Origin: Thiocystis violascens
Lineage (GTDB): Bacteria > Pseudomonadota > Gammaproteobacteria > Chromatiales > Chromatiaceae
Assembly: GCA_020721065.1 (NCBI GenBank)
Contig: DYNM01000004.1
Coordinates: forward strand, 62,001 to 126,000
Direction: 5' to 3'
DNA: 64,000 bases
Shown here in pieces: positions 35,573 to 45,774 of the stretch. How positions within the stretch are numbered: the stretch's first letter is position 1; each line of letters begins with the position of its first letter. The position numbers and the translations under genes were made by a program. The notes below the pieces were generated by a model that worked only from the letters and a program-made list of their open reading frames with translations, had not been told where the DNA came from and made no database searches.

Positions 35573-36178
35573 TCACAGATGACCTTTGGTAGTCGGCAAG
35601 ATGCCGCTCATGCGCGGATCGGGTGCGATGGCCATCCGCAGCGCCCGCCCGAAAGCCTTGAACATCGTTTCGGCTTGATGATGCGCGTTGCTGCCGCGCA
35701 GATTGTCCACATGCAGCGTCATTCCCGCGTGATTGACCAAGCCTTGGAAAAACTCGCGGAATAATTCAACGTCGAAGTTTCCAATTTTTTCGCATGTAAA
35801 ATCAACTTGATAGACCAAACCGGGACGCCCGGATAAATCAATCACCACCCGCGATAGCGCCTCATCCAACGGCACATAAGCGTGACCGTAGCGACAGATA
35901 CCGCGCTTGTCACCGAGCGCCGTCGCCAGCCCTTGTCCCAGCGCGATGCCGATGTCTTCCACCGTGTGATGGGCGTCAATGTGGAGATCGCCGACGGCGC
36001 TGACGTTGAGATCAAGCAAACCGTGGCGGACGACCTGATCGAGCATGTGATCGAGAAAGGGCACACCAGTTTGAAAGTGCGCCGCCCCAGTGCCGTCGAG
36101 CTTGAGGGCGATGCTGATTTGAGTTTCGAGGGTGCGGCGCGTGATGTGCGCACGGCGAGGAGCAGTTTCGATAGGCAT
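35573..36178 (-). CDS. hisB: Imidazoleglycerol-phosphate dehydratase
   Basis: A 201-residue monofunctional dehydratase (no histidinol-phosphatase domain), sixth step of histidine synthesis. The Mn-binding histidine and glutamate motifs are [13 protein letters not shown] (about 45-57), [15 protein letters not shown] (about 71-85) and the second-half counterpart [17 protein letters not shown] (about 167-183). The length is normal. The next gene on the strand is hisA, after a 180-bp gap with a repeat element; hisH is missing. Upstream is glk in the same orientation, 157 bases away. Confidence 0.95.
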   Translation of the reverse strand: MPIETAPRRAHITRRTLETQISIALKLDGTGAAHFQTGVPFLDHMLDQVVRHGLLDLNVSAVGDLHIDAHHTVEDIGIALGQGLATALGDKRGICRYGHAYVPLDEALSRVVIDLSGRPGLVYQVDFTCEKIGNFDVELFREFFQGLVNHAGMTLHVDNLRGSNAHHQAETMFKAFGRALRMAIAPDPRMSGILPTTKGHL

Positions 36179-36335
36179 TAGTTGCGATGGTCAACGAGAT
36201 GAAATTGGTATTAAACCACAGCCGCTGTGAGACCATGAATCATTGATGATGCAGTGAAAAACAGCATACTGTTGACTGGAGTTTTTAGTGCGCAATTGGC
36301 AATTAAATACCAACGCATGGCATGAATAGTCTCAA

Positions 36336-37316
36336 TTATTGAGCAGTGACAAAACGCGCTGCTCCTAATAACGGCGTATGCGGTTGTAAAATAACGCGCA
36401 CCGGCATTTTGTGCATCAATGAAGTCATGCGTCCTTTATCAAAAAATCCCTCTAAAAATGGTCCGCTGCGCAATGCCGCTAAATTCTTTAATGCAATGCC
36501 ACCGCCAAGATATACCCCGCCCAACGCCATTTGTTTGAGTGCCACATTGCCAACCTCGCGCCCGTACAACCGCAAAAACAACCGCATCGTTTCCACGCAC
36601 ACCGAACAACGTTCCTCAGCGGCAGCTTGCGCCACTGCGGCAGCGGTGTCGCCACCAGCGGTAATCGCTTGTTGTAACCAAGCTGGCGTTGTAACGCCCT
36701 GATATAACAACATAAATTCATAAAGGTTGGCGATGCCCATCCCCGACACCACCCGCTCCCAACTCACGCGCCCAAACCGCTGTTGTAAATAAGACAACAA
36801 GGCAAATTCCATATCATCGCTGGGTGCAAAATCAGCATGACCGCCTTCAGTGGCAAAGGCATGATGGCGCAGTCCATCCCAAAATAGCCCCGCTTGTCCC
36901 AAACCAGTGCCGGCGGCGACAACGCAGGCATTGCCCACTGCTGGCGACTCGCCGGGATGAATGACTGCCAGATCGTGCGGCCAGAGTGCGCCCACGCCCC
37001 ACGCTACTGCCTCCAAGTCGTTGAGCAAATACACCCCAGAAAACCCAAAGTTGGCTTCCATCGCATCCGCATCAATGCGCCACGGCAGATTGGTGATCAC
37101 GCACTGGCGCTCTTGAATGGGACCTGCAACCGCGAACGCAGCAAAATGACAATTGACGCCCGTATCGCTTTGATAACGCTGCACAATTTGATCTAACGAA
37201 TGAAACGTCGTACTCGGATAACTACGCGGTTGCGTGAGCGTTACCGTTTCCCCGTCGGTTTGTGCGACGCCCAGCGCCGTTTTAGTCCCGCCAATATCAC
37301 CAACTAACAAACGCAT
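36336..37316 (-). CDS. glk: Glucokinase
   Basis: A 326-residue ROK-independent bacterial glucokinase (Glk family). The ATP-binding GDIGGTKTALGVA (6-18), the sugar motif LLNDLEAVAWG (about 97-107), AAGTGLGQAGLFWDG (about 134-148), and the catalytic EGGHADFAP region (about 155-163) are clear. It phosphorylates glucose with ATP in the cytoplasm. The ATG at 37316 gives the canonical MRLLVGDIGGTKT start. Divergent from alaC across a 205-bp intergenic region. Confidence 0.93.
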   Translation of the reverse strand: MRLLVGDIGGTKTALGVAQTDGETVTLTQPRSYPSTTFHSLDQIVQRYQSDTGVNCHFAAFAVAGPIQERQCVITNLPWRIDADAMEANFGFSGVYLLNDLEAVAWGVGALWPHDLAVIHPGESPAVGNACVVAAGTGLGQAGLFWDGLRHHAFATEGGHADFAPSDDMEFALLSYLQQRFGRVSWERVVSGMGIANLYEFMLLYQGVTTPAWLQQAITAGGDTAAAVAQAAAEERCSVCVETMRLFLRLYGREVGNVALKQMALGGVYLGGGIALKNLAALRSGPFLEGFFDKGRMTSLMHKMPVRVILQPHTPLLGAARFVTAQ

Positions 37317-37439
37317 AACAACATCTCCATTGATTTGACGGCAGCACATGAACTGGGGCGCTGACCCACGATAGTCAAAAGGCAATGGTCAAGGATGATA
37401 ACAAGTTGCGCCCACTGCGGCGCAAACCCCGCCGTTGGT

Positions 37440-37467
37440 TTGACTCTTAACCGAGCCTCGGTAGACT
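37440..37467 (+). promoter_or_regulatory. Possible alaC promoter
   Basis: TTGACT (37440-37445), 16 bases, TAGACT (37462-37467), about 54 bases ahead of the GTG start of alaC. It is a plausible sigma-70 match only. Confidence 0.35.
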
Positions 37468-37521
37468 CTATATGTTCTTTTTCCCTCGTTGTTTGCCAGA
37501 CTTAAATTTAAGAGGTTCGCT

Positions 37522-38724
37522 GTGGTCGCCCCTGAATCAGAATTTCACCGCATCAAGCGGTTGCCGCCCTACGTTTTCAACATCGTCAACGAATTGAAAG
37601 CAGCAGCGCGAGCGCGGGGCGAGGACATTATCGACTTCGGCATGGGCAATCCCGATCAAGCCACGCCGCCGCACATTGTGGACAAGTTGATTGAAACCGC
37701 GCAGCGCAAAGACACCCATCGCTATTCAATGTCTCGCGGCATTCCGCGCCTGCGTCGCGCCATCTGCCATTGGTATCGGGATCGCTTTGATGTCCATCTT
37801 GATCCCGACAGTGAAGCCATCGTCACCGTCGGTTCCAAAGAAGGGCTGGCGCATCTGGCGTTGGCGACGATGGGCGCTGGCGACACGGTGCTGGTGCCCA
37901 ATCCGGCATATCCGATTCATCCTTACGGCTTCATCATCGCTGGCGCAGATGTGCGGCATGTGCGCTTGACGCCCGAGGTGGATTTCTTTGAAGAGCTGCA
38001 AAAAGCGATTCAGGAATCGTGGCCAAAACCGAAAATGTTGGTCATCAATTTCCCCGGCAATCCAACCACGCAGTGCGTGGAATTGGAGTTTTTCCAAAAA
38101 GTCGTCGACATCGCCCGCGAGCACGGCATCTGGGTGGTTCACGACATCGCCTATGCCGACATCGTGTTTGATGGTTATGTCGCGCCGTCGATTCTGCAAA
38201 TTCCCGGCGCAAAAGAGATCGCCGTTGAATTCTTTTCGATGTCAAAGAGTTACAACATGCCCGGCTGGCGCGTCGGCTTCATGTGCGGCAACAAAACGCT
38301 GGTCAGTGCGCTGGCGCGGATCAAGTCGTATCTGGATTACGGCACCTTCACGCCGATTCAGGTCGCAGCGATTGCCGCGCTCGAAGGCCCGCAGGAATGC
38401 GTGCGCGAGATTGCGACGATGTATCAAAGTCGCCGCGACGTGCTGTGCTCCGGTCTCAGCGCCGCTGGTTGGGTGATTGAACCGCCAAAGGCAACGATGT
38501 TTGTGTGGGCACCGATTCCAGAGCCGTATCGGGACATGGGTTCGCTGGAGTTTTCCAAAAAGCTGCTGCGCGATGCCAAGGTTGCTGTCTCGCCGGGCAT
38601 TGGCTTTGGCGAATATGGCGACAGTCACGTCCGCTTCGGCTTGATTGAAAACGAACATCGCACCCGCCAAGCCGTGCGCGGCATCAAAGACATGTTCCGG
38701 CGCGATGCGCGGATGGGTGTTTAA
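37522..38724 (+). CDS. alaC: Alanine-synthesising aminotransferase (AlaC family)
   Basis: A 400-residue fold-type I, class I/II PLP aminotransferase. The N-terminal segment [36 protein letters not shown] and the PLP-lysine motif [15 protein letters not shown] (Lys at about residue 242) match the AlaC/YfdZ group that makes alanine from pyruvate and glutamate. The GTG at 37522 has AAGAGG 6 bases upstream; an earlier TTG in frame is less likely. It precedes hom by 37 bases, an order conserved in many beta/gammaproteobacteria (alaC-hom-thrC), although thrC is not next here. Confidence 0.9.
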   Translation: MVAPESEFHRIKRLPPYVFNIVNELKAAARARGEDIIDFGMGNPDQATPPHIVDKLIETAQRKDTHRYSMSRGIPRLRRAICHWYRDRFDVHLDPDSEAIVTVGSKEGLAHLALATMGAGDTVLVPNPAYPIHPYGFIIAGADVRHVRLTPEVDFFEELQKAIQESWPKPKMLVINFPGNPTTQCVELEFFQKVVDIAREHGIWVVHDIAYADIVFDGYVAPSILQIPGAKEIAVEFFSMSKSYNMPGWRVGFMCGNKTLVSALARIKSYLDYGTFTPIQVAAIAALEGPQECVREIATMYQSRRDVLCSGLSAAGWVIEPPKATMFVWAPIPEPYRDMGSLEFSKKLLRDAKVAVSPGIGFGEYGDSHVRFGLIENEHRTRQAVRGIKDMFRRDARMGV

Positions 38725-38761
38725 CCTGCCGCTGCCGCCCCACGAATCGAGGTAAAACAAC

Positions 38762-40078
38762 ATGGAACCAGTGAAAATTGGCTTATTGGGTTTAGGCACG
38801 GTCGGCGGCGGCACGGTCACGGTGTTGACGCGCAACGCCACTGAAATCGCCCGCCGCGCTGGACGCGACATTGTCATCTCTCATGCCGCTGCACGCGATT
38901 ATAACCCGTCTACAATCAGCGGTTTAGAGCAGATCGGACGCATCAGCGATGACGCCTTTGCGGTGGTCAACGATCCCGAAGTGCAGATCGTGGTCGAATT
39001 GATCGGCGGTTATTCGCCCGCCCGTGAGCTGGTGTTGCAGGCCATCGCCAACGGCAAACACGTTGTTACGGCGAATAAGGCGCTGATTGCGCGGCATGGC
39101 AACGAGATTTTTGCCGCTGCGCAAGCTGCCGGAGTGATGGTTGGTTTTGAGGCCGCAGTCGCCGGTGGCATTCCAATTATCAAGGCGTTACGCGAAGGGC
39201 TGGCGGCCAATCGCATCGAATGGATTGCCGGCATCATCAACGGTACCGGCAATTTCATCCTCACCGAAATGCGCGACAAAGGGCGCGATTTTGCCGACGT
39301 GTTGGCGGAAGCGCAGGCACTCGGTTATGCCGAAGCGGATCCGACCTTTGATGTGGAAGGCATTGATGCTGCGCACAAATTGACCATTTTGGCGGCGCTG
39401 GCGTTCGGGATTCCGCTGCAATTTGAGCGGTGTTTTACCGAAGGCATTTCTCAAATTGATGCGCTGGATGTCACCTACGCTGCTGAATTAGGTTATCGAA
39501 TCAAGCATTTAGGGATTGCGCGTCGCGCCGCCGCTGGCATTGAGCTGCGGGTGCATCCGACCTTGATTCCGCACCGGCGTTTGATTGCCAACGTGGACGG
39601 CGTGATGAACGCCGTTCTGGTCAAGGGCGATGCCGTCGGGCCAACGCTGTATTACGGCGCGGGTGCTGGCGCTCAACCGACGGCATCGGCGGTGATTGCG
39701 GATGTCGTCGATGTCGTGCGGACGTTGACCACCGATCCGAGTAATCGTGTGCCACATCTGGCATTTCAGCCGGACGAGCTGGCAGATACGCCGGTGTTGG
39801 CGATGGAAGCGGTTGAAACGGCTTATTATTTGCGGCTGTCGGCGCTTGACCAGCCGGGCGTGATGGCGCGAATCGCCAGCATTTTGGGCGAGGAAGGCAT
39901 CAGCATTGAGGCGATCAAACAGAAAGAACCGAGCGAGGGCGAAACCCACGTCCCGCTGGTGATGTTGACGCATCGGGTGCGTGAAGGCTTGATGAATCAA
40001 GCAATTGCACGGATTGAGGCGCTGGAATCAGTGGCGGGTTCAGTGGTGCGGATTCGCGTAGAAACGCTGGCGGGTTAG
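38762..40078 (+). CDS. hom: Homoserine dehydrogenase
   Basis: A 438-residue monofunctional enzyme reducing aspartate semialdehyde to homoserine, towards threonine and methionine. NAD(P) motif GLLGLGTVGGGTVTVL (about 8-23), the substrate region GIPIIKALREGLAANRI and IINGTGNFILTEM (about 158-170), the catalytic ADPTFDVEGIDAAHKL (about 195-210), and a C-terminal ACT domain (about 353-430; SALDQPGVMARIASILGEEG) that usually senses threonine. It follows alaC; thrC, usually next, is replaced by radC. Confidence 0.95.
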   Translation: MEPVKIGLLGLGTVGGGTVTVLTRNATEIARRAGRDIVISHAAARDYNPSTISGLEQIGRISDDAFAVVNDPEVQIVVELIGGYSPARELVLQAIANGKHVVTANKALIARHGNEIFAAAQAAGVMVGFEAAVAGGIPIIKALREGLAANRIEWIAGIINGTGNFILTEMRDKGRDFADVLAEAQALGYAEADPTFDVEGIDAAHKLTILAALAFGIPLQFERCFTEGISQIDALDVTYAAELGYRIKHLGIARRAAAGIELRVHPTLIPHRRLIANVDGVMNAVLVKGDAVGPTLYYGAGAGAQPTASAVIADVVDVVRTLTTDPSNRVPHLAFQPDELADTPVLAMEAVETAYYLRLSALDQPGVMARIASILGEEGISIEAIKQKEPSEGETHVPLVMLTHRVREGLMNQAIARIEALESVAGSVVRIRVETLAG

Positions 40079-40088
40079 CTAAAAAACG

Positions 40089-40772
40089 ATGGGAATCAAG
40101 GACTGGCCAGCAGATGAACGGCCCCGCGAGAAATTGTTAGAACGCGGTGCTGGCGCTTTATCGGACGCGGAATTGTTGGCGATCTTTTTGCGCACCGGCA
40201 TTCCGGGTAAAAGTGCGGTCGATCTGGCGCGAGAATTATTGGACGAATTCGGCGGCATTGTCGGCTTGTTGGCAGCCGATCAACGGCGGTTTTGTGAAGG
40301 TAAAGGGTTGGGAGCGGCGAAGTTTGCGCAATTGCAGGCGACGGTGGAACTCAGCCAACGCTATCTCCTCACCCGCATTAAAAATCAGGATGTGATGAGC
40401 ACACCCGCCGCAACCCGCGATTATCTCAAACTGCGGCTATATGGCTCCCCACACGAGATTTTTGCCTGCCTGTTTCTCGACAATCGCCACCGCGTCATCT
40501 GTTATGAAGAGCTGTTTCGCGGCACGCTTGACGCGACCAGCGTCCATCCGCGTGAGGTATTGCGGCGCGTGTTGGAAACCAACGCAGCTGCGGTGATTTT
40601 TGCCCACAATCACCCGTCCGGCGTGACCGAACCCAGCCAAGCGGATGTAGACCTCACCACCGCCTTGCAAAAACTCTTGCACTACATTGATGTGCGCGTC
40701 CTTGATCACATTATTATTGGCGATGATGACGGCGTTTCCTTTGCCGAGCGTGGGCTATTATTTGCCGCGTGA
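40089..40772 (+). CDS. radC: RadC family JAB/MPN protein
   Basis: A 227-residue RadC protein: N-terminal helix-hairpin region ([35 protein letters not shown]) and a C-terminal JAMM metalloprotein-like domain with [16 protein letters not shown] (about 170-185), which holds the expected His, His, Ser, Asp ligands. It was named for DNA repair, but the role is not settled. It starts 10 bases after the hom stop, close enough for co-transcription. Confidence 0.94.
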   Translation: MGIKDWPADERPREKLLERGAGALSDAELLAIFLRTGIPGKSAVDLARELLDEFGGIVGLLAADQRRFCEGKGLGAAKFAQLQATVELSQRYLLTRIKNQDVMSTPAATRDYLKLRLYGSPHEIFACLFLDNRHRVICYEELFRGTLDATSVHPREVLRRVLETNAAAVIFAHNHPSGVTEPSQADVDLTTALQKLLHYIDVRVLDHIIIGDDDGVSFAERGLLFAA

Positions 40773-40857
40773 GTCATCATTTTGACGCGCATTGTGGCGA
40801 TGATGCGCGTACAGTGTGAAGTCATTTTATTTCATTCTTTATTGAGAGCTTGCAGCA

Positions 40858-41175
40858 ATGGATGACACCTTAAAACGGTTATTGGATGCGGAAATGCGTG
40901 CCGAAAAACTCGCGCAACAGGCTGAACAAGAACAAGAGCGGTGTATTCAACAGGCAATGACTGATGCAAAAGCAGCCAATGACCAATTCACCACCCGTAT
41001 TCCTGATTTGCAACGCTCCTTTATTGCTAAAGCAGAAGAACGCGCCGAACAAACCATTGCTGAATTGCGCCGCCGTTATGATGAACGCCACAATCAACTC
41101 CGCAATCAAGCCGAACAGCGCGAAACCGAAGCACTGGAAGCTGCATTTCAATTATTGATTGCTGCCGAGAATTAA
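40858..41175 (+). CDS. V-type ATPase peripheral stalk subunit (G/H-like)
   Basis: A 105-residue, highly charged coiled-coil protein, rich in Ala, Glu, Gln and Arg (ERAEQTIAELRRRYDERHNQ), without membrane segments. The position at the head of a V-type ATPase operon and its composition match the G/H (NtpF-like) subunit that pairs with subunit E in the peripheral stalk. Sequence alone is low in information, so the call rests on context. It ends 43 bases before subunit C. Confidence 0.7.
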   Translation: MDDTLKRLLDAEMRAEKLAQQAEQEQERCIQQAMTDAKAANDQFTTRIPDLQRSFIAKAEERAEQTIAELRRRYDERHNQLRNQAEQRETEALEAAFQLLIAAEN

Positions 41176-41218
41176 GTATTCACCCGCCCTGTTTTGTCAT
41201 TCGCAGCGAAGTCACCTT

Positions 41219-42280
41219 ATGAGTCACGCCGCCACCCAGGCCTACTTAAATACCCGCATTTCGGTGATGGCTACCCGTTTATTTGCGCCGCAATCGCTTG
41301 AGCGATTAGCGCGAATGCTGTTGCCCGAATTAGCAGAACAATTCGGTCTCACCGCCCTGCTGGATGAACAACCCGCACTCGCCACGCGCAGCCGCGCTGT
41401 TGAGCAAAGTTTATTGCACATTTTATTAGCAGAATTGCAAATTTTACTGCGCCCGATGAATGCCGCTGAACGTGCGCTTATTTTAGCGTGGGGACAAAAA
41501 TATGCACTCTTCAATCTCAAAACATTAATTCGTGGTAAATTGTACGCGCTGGAGCAAAAAGAACTCCGCGATCATTTATATGATTTGCCGCCCATCATTC
41601 GCTTACCGCATCAAGAACTTTTCCGCGCTGAGAATGTTTTAGAATTGTTGCGGCAATTAGAAAGTGGGCAATATCACCAAATTGCCCGTCAAGCGCGGGA
41701 AGTTTATGAAAAGCACCGCGAACCGTTTGCGCTAGAAGCAGCGATTGATCAACGCTATTACAGCGAAATTGTGCGGCGTATTATGAGTTCTGGCGATCAC
41801 CATCTCAATTCTTTACGACAATTGATGGGTGCAGAATTAGATCGCGTGGCACTATTATGGCTATTGCGCTTCCGCTTTACTTATCACATGTCAGCATCAG
41901 AAACCTATTATCAACTGGTACCATCAACTGGCGTGCTCAACCGTGAGCAATTATTGAAATTAGCCAATCTTGATAGTTTTGAGCGCGTATTAGAGGCGTT
42001 ACCTTCGCCACTCAATACGTTATTAAACGGTTGTCACTCACTCACTGAAGTACAACAACGGCTGCATCATGCGACCCGCCAGGCGCAGCGCCAAATGTTA
42101 ATTCGTAGTCAATCGGCGGTGGCACGCGCATTAGCGTATCTCATGCTCCGTGAAGCGGATTTACACATGCTATTTGCAATCATACAAGGGCGCTTGCTGC
42201 AATTCCCGCAATCAACTATCACGGCAGCATTAGAACTTAATGAACCCAATACGAATTGGGCAGAATTACGCGCCGCATGA
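41219..42280 (+). CDS. ntpC: V-type ATPase subunit C
   Basis: A 353-residue helical protein of the V-type ATPase AC39/C-subunit (NtpC) family, which joins the central stalk to the membrane rotor. It shows repeated three-helix units (for example YLNTRISVMATRLF at the start, and the related SQSAVARALAYLMLREADLH near the C-terminus that ends with FAIIQGRLLQFP). The ATG at 41219 gives the natural start; the open frame extends upstream into the end of the previous gene. Second gene of the operon. Confidence 0.82.
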   Translation: MSHAATQAYLNTRISVMATRLFAPQSLERLARMLLPELAEQFGLTALLDEQPALATRSRAVEQSLLHILLAELQILLRPMNAAERALILAWGQKYALFNLKTLIRGKLYALEQKELRDHLYDLPPIIRLPHQELFRAENVLELLRQLESGQYHQIARQAREVYEKHREPFALEAAIDQRYYSEIVRRIMSSGDHHLNSLRQLMGAELDRVALLWLLRFRFTYHMSASETYYQLVPSTGVLNREQLLKLANLDSFERVLEALPSPLNTLLNGCHSLTEVQQRLHHATRQAQRQMLIRSQSAVARALAYLMLREADLHMLFAIIQGRLLQFPQSTITAALELNEPNTNWAELRAA

Positions 42281-42335
42281 TGTCGATTTCAACCACTAAC
42301 CGGCGTTTATTGCCAACGCAGCGAGTGCTTTAGCC

Positions 42336-44222
42336 ATGTTGATGAAACACGTTCGTTTATTGGTATTGACCGAAGATTTACCCGCTGCTTCATTAGCGTT
42401 AGCGGAAACATTGAATTTTCATCCTGATTTGCGCCCACCAACGGAAACACGTTTAGACGCATTGCCGGGACGCGAATACCGTGAAGTATTTAGTCAAGCG
42501 CAGGCACGATTAACGAAAATTACCCGCTTGATGCCATTACCAACGTCGCCAACGTTTGCGGCAGTGCGTGTCATTGAAATAGCGGAATTGCGCACCCTCA
42601 ATGCGTGGTTGGGCGACATCTGGGAACAAGCATCGCGGTATGAAGAAGAATTGCGGCGTTTAGATGATGCCGAGCGTTTCATTAAAGAACAGCAAACGGC
42701 GCTCGAAAACTTTGCTGATTTGAATATCGACTTGCGCTTATTGCGGAATAAAACGCGCTTTTTAGAATTCCATGTGGGGTTATTGCCGCGTGAACATTTG
42801 CGTCAATTAGAAGGTGCAGCAACATTAGCCGGTTATATTCTCTCAACCTATATGCAGCAGGGTGAAAATGCGCATGTCGTGATTGTCGGGCCGGCTGGTG
42901 ATAAAGAATCGCCATTGGCACCGGTTTTAGCGGCTGCTGGATTTCAAACGCTCCCGATTCCGTTGGAACTGGATCGTAAACCGGCTGAATTGCAACAAGA
43001 TTTTGCCGAGCAGCGCGTCAACCTCGCAGCGCAGCGGCAGACATTGCATCAGCAACTTCAGCAGTGGGGCGAACCATTTCACGCGCAATTGAGCGCGGCG
43101 CGTCACACGTTGTTATTGGCAGAACCGTTGGTGACGCTTGATGCGGCGCTGCGCAGTGCCGGCCATTTAGCGCATCTCGCCGGTTGGGTACCAGCAACGG
43201 CGGTGGCGACATTGGAGCAACGATTGCAGCAGTCTCTCGCGCAACCCTTTGATTTAACAAGCCGCGATCCGCGTCCCGACGAGCGCAAATTGGTGCCGAC
43301 GGTGCCGATCAAAAGTCGGGTCCTCGCGCCGTTTGCGTTATTGGTGAAACAATATGGAATTCCGGCATATGGTGAAATTGATCCGACGCCATTATTCGCA
43401 GTGACGTTTTTATTGATGTTTGGGATGATGTTTGGTGATGTTGGGCACGGTGCAGTGATTGCATTAGCGGCGATTTGGGCGCGACATAAAATTCCAGATT
43501 TTTATCTATTCGGCGTTTTTGCAGGCATTTCCTCAATTGCATTCGGATTCATTTTCGGCAGCATCTTTGGCTATGAACATGTGTTGCCAGCGTTATGGAT
43601 GTCACCATTACACGATCCAATTTTAATGCTGGAGGTGGCATTAGGTTGGGGCATTGCCTTTATTATTGTTGCGTGTTTACTCGGCATTTATAACCGCTTG
43701 GCAATTGGCGATGTGATCGGCGCGGTATTTGAACGGCACGGCGTGATCAGTCTTTTATTCTATCTCGCTTTTTTGGCGGGTGGATTTGGATTAGCAATCA
43801 ATGGCACATTTGGTATTACGGCAACGTTATCGGTGATTGTCACGTTGTTTGCGTTGGCGGTATTCCAATGGCAACATTTGCACGCGCCTACGGGTGAGAA
43901 AATCTTGGTAGTCGTGATTGAAACGCTGGATACCATCATCGTTTATCTCTCCAATACGCTGTCGTTTTTGCGCGTCTCGGCATTTAGTTTGAATCACGTT
44001 GCACTAGCATTGGCGATTTTCACTTTAGCCGACATGATGGGCAGCTTTGGGCATGTCGTGACGCTCATTCTGGGTAACATCTTTATTCTGGTATTGGAAG
44101 GCGGCATCGTGATGATTCAAGTGATGCGGTTGCAATACTATGAAGGCTTCTCGCGTTATTTCTCTGGTGACGGTCATGCGTTTGCACCGCTGCGTTTACG
44201 GCGGGAATCAGTCATCAATTAA
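42336..44222 (+). CDS. ntpI: V-type ATPase subunit I (a)
   Basis: A 628-residue membrane stator subunit. The N-terminal half (1-330) is a soluble coiled-coil arm that contacts the peripheral stalk; the C-terminal half (about 340-628) has seven to eight membrane helices. Key signatures are YGEIDPTPLFAVTFLLMFGM, FGDVGHGAVIAL (about 366-377) and the proton-path region NTLSFLRVSAFSLNHVALAL (about 543-562), including the essential Arg. Together with the K ring it forms the ion channel. It follows subunit C after 55 bases. Confidence 0.93.
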   Translation: MLMKHVRLLVLTEDLPAASLALAETLNFHPDLRPPTETRLDALPGREYREVFSQAQARLTKITRLMPLPTSPTFAAVRVIEIAELRTLNAWLGDIWEQASRYEEELRRLDDAERFIKEQQTALENFADLNIDLRLLRNKTRFLEFHVGLLPREHLRQLEGAATLAGYILSTYMQQGENAHVVIVGPAGDKESPLAPVLAAAGFQTLPIPLELDRKPAELQQDFAEQRVNLAAQRQTLHQQLQQWGEPFHAQLSAARHTLLLAEPLVTLDAALRSAGHLAHLAGWVPATAVATLEQRLQQSLAQPFDLTSRDPRPDERKLVPTVPIKSRVLAPFALLVKQYGIPAYGEIDPTPLFAVTFLLMFGMMFGDVGHGAVIALAAIWARHKIPDFYLFGVFAGISSIAFGFIFGSIFGYEHVLPALWMSPLHDPILMLEVALGWGIAFIIVACLLGIYNRLAIGDVIGAVFERHGVISLLFYLAFLAGGFGLAINGTFGITATLSVIVTLFALAVFQWQHLHAPTGEKILVVVIETLDTIIVYLSNTLSFLRVSAFSLNHVALALAIFTLADMMGSFGHVVTLILGNIFILVLEGGIVMIQVMRLQYYEGFSRYFSGDGHAFAPLRLRRESVIN

Positions 44223-44301
44223 AGCTATAGTGTATTACTGAATCTGTAAAAAGATTTCGATTTTAGCGCATTTATTCACCACCATTGACGGAGCATTACC
44301 A

Positions 44302-44748
44302 ATGTATTGGCTTGTTGCACTTATGTCCCTCGCTATTCTGGGTTTAATTATTAGCGGCATCGCGCTTGAATTCCGCCCCGCTATTGCCACCCGTATTCGC
44401 AGTTGGTATCGACCTGTAATGAGTACGCAATTGGTCGCTTTTGTGGGCGCACAATTGGGTTTGTTATTCATGGGCGTATCCGATGCAATGGCGCAGGCGG
44501 AAACTATTGCTGTTGTGCCAGAAATGTCGGTTGGCATGGGTTTAGCAATTCTCGGCGTTGGCATTCCGACCGGTTTATCGACGATTGGCGCAGGCATCGC
44601 GGTCGGCCCAATTGGCGCAGCCTCGCTCGCCGCTGTCATGGAACGCCCCGAGGCGCTCGGACGGACGCTGATCTTTCTCGGCTTGGCTGAGGGCATCGCC
44701 ATTTATGGGCTGGTGATGAGTATTTTGCTGCTCAATCGCCTCGGTTAG
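44302..44748 (+). CDS. ntpK: V-type ATPase subunit K (c-ring proteolipid)
   Basis: A 148-residue proteolipid with four hydrophobic segments. The second hairpin (MGLAILGVGIPTGLSTIGAG and FLGLAEGIAIYGLVMSILLL) carries the ion-binding Glu at about residue 131. The first half (1-70) has two hydrophobic segments but no equivalent acidic residue, as in the duplicated V-type K subunits with one carboxylate per four helices. It rotates as a ring against subunit I. Na+ versus H+ preference cannot be decided by reading. Confidence 0.9.
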   Translation: MYWLVALMSLAILGLIISGIALEFRPAIATRIRSWYRPVMSTQLVAFVGAQLGLLFMGVSDAMAQAETIAVVPEMSVGMGLAILGVGIPTGLSTIGAGIAVGPIGAASLAAVMERPEALGRTLIFLGLAEGIAIYGLVMSILLLNRLG

Positions 44749-44760
44749 GCGCAAAAACTG

Positions 44761-45123
44761 ATGAACGCGCACGAATCCGGCAGCCCCACCCGCTTGCTGT
44801 TCTTCGGCGAGGAACGCCTCGCCGACGGTTTTCGCCTGATTGGTTTTGAAAGTTTCGCCAATCCCGATCCCCGCGAGGTGGATCGGCTGCTGCGTGATTT
44901 ACAACGTCAGCAAGAACAAGCGTTTGTGGTCGTGGACGAGGCGGTGATGGGACAGGACATTCCACAGTTGCAGCGGGTGCTGCGCGAAGGCGGACGGATT
45001 GTCGTCATCGCCGTGCCTGCGCTCAACGCGCCACCCAAGTTGACCAGCGCCGTTGCTGCCCGCCTCGCCGCCTTGTTTGGCGCTGCAACCCTTCAATCCG
45101 GCGCAACCGGGGAGCGAGCATGA
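44761..45123 (+). CDS. ntpG: V-type ATPase subunit F
   Basis: A 120-residue protein with the Rossmann-like F-subunit pattern: RLLFFGEERLADGFRLIGFE (about 11-30), then LRDLQRQQEQAFVVVDEAVM. F is part of the central stalk with D and regulates coupling. It starts 13 bases after K and overlaps subunit E by ATGA (45120-45123). Subunit D, its normal partner, was not found in the operon. Confidence 0.78.
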   Translation: MNAHESGSPTRLLFFGEERLADGFRLIGFESFANPDPREVDRLLRDLQRQQEQAFVVVDEAVMGQDIPQLQRVLREGGRIVVIAVPALNAPPKLTSAVAARLAALFGAATLQSGATGERA

Positions 45124-45767
45124 GTCAAGTTGATGAATTAGAACGGGCAATTTTATCGCGGGCGGAGCGGCTGGCGGGTGAATTCCGCGACCGTGCCGGG
45201 CGCAGTCGTGACAACATTTTGCGTGATGCGGCCGAGCGGTTGCGGGGGCGCGAAGCGCGTGAGGAAACAACTGCTAAAGCCTTGTCTGACCGCATTTTTC
45301 GCCAGCAGGTGCAAGCCAGTGAGTTGAAATTGCAAACCCATTTGGATCGGGTGCGCTGGAATTTGGTGCTGGATGTGGAGCGGCTGCTGGCTGACCGGAT
45401 GCGCAATTTCATGGCAGAAGAAGCGGCGTATTTCGCGTGGTTGGAGCGGCTGATTATTGAAGCCGTCACGCTAATTGAAGCGGACGAGATCGTCGTGACC
45501 GCCAATGCCACCGATCAGCGCCAGCTCGCTCGCCGCTGGTCGCAACTCACCGCGCAGTTGCCAGATGACAAAACCGTCACGCTGGCACCTGCTGAGGCTG
45601 TGCGCGATACGCTCGGCGGCGTGCTGCTGCACAGCGTCGATCAGCGTATCCGCGTCGATCAAACTTTTGAGGGTCGTTTGGAACGGCTGCGCCCGCGCAT
45701 TCAGCAGACGATTTTGGAACGGCTGTTGCCGGGTGGTTTCGAGACGAGTTCACTCTTCACCGGATGA
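45120..45767 (+). CDS. ntpE: V-type ATPase subunit E
   Basis: A 215-residue peripheral stalk protein: N-terminal long helix (VDELERAILSRAERLAGEFR) and a C-terminal alpha/beta cap (about 115-205; EADEIVVTANATDQRQLARR, and GGVLLHSVDQRIRVDQTFEG is the usual signature). It pairs with the G/H-like subunit to hold the catalytic head. Overlaps subunit F by four bases and precedes subunit A by 7. Confidence 0.88.
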   Translation: MSQVDELERAILSRAERLAGEFRDRAGRSRDNILRDAAERLRGREAREETTAKALSDRIFRQQVQASELKLQTHLDRVRWNLVLDVERLLADRMRNFMAEEAAYFAWLERLIIEAVTLIEADEIVVTANATDQRQLARRWSQLTAQLPDDKTVTLAPAEAVRDTLGGVLLHSVDQRIRVDQTFEGRLERLRPRIQQTILERLLPGGFETSSLFTG

Positions 45768-45774
45768 TGAAAAT

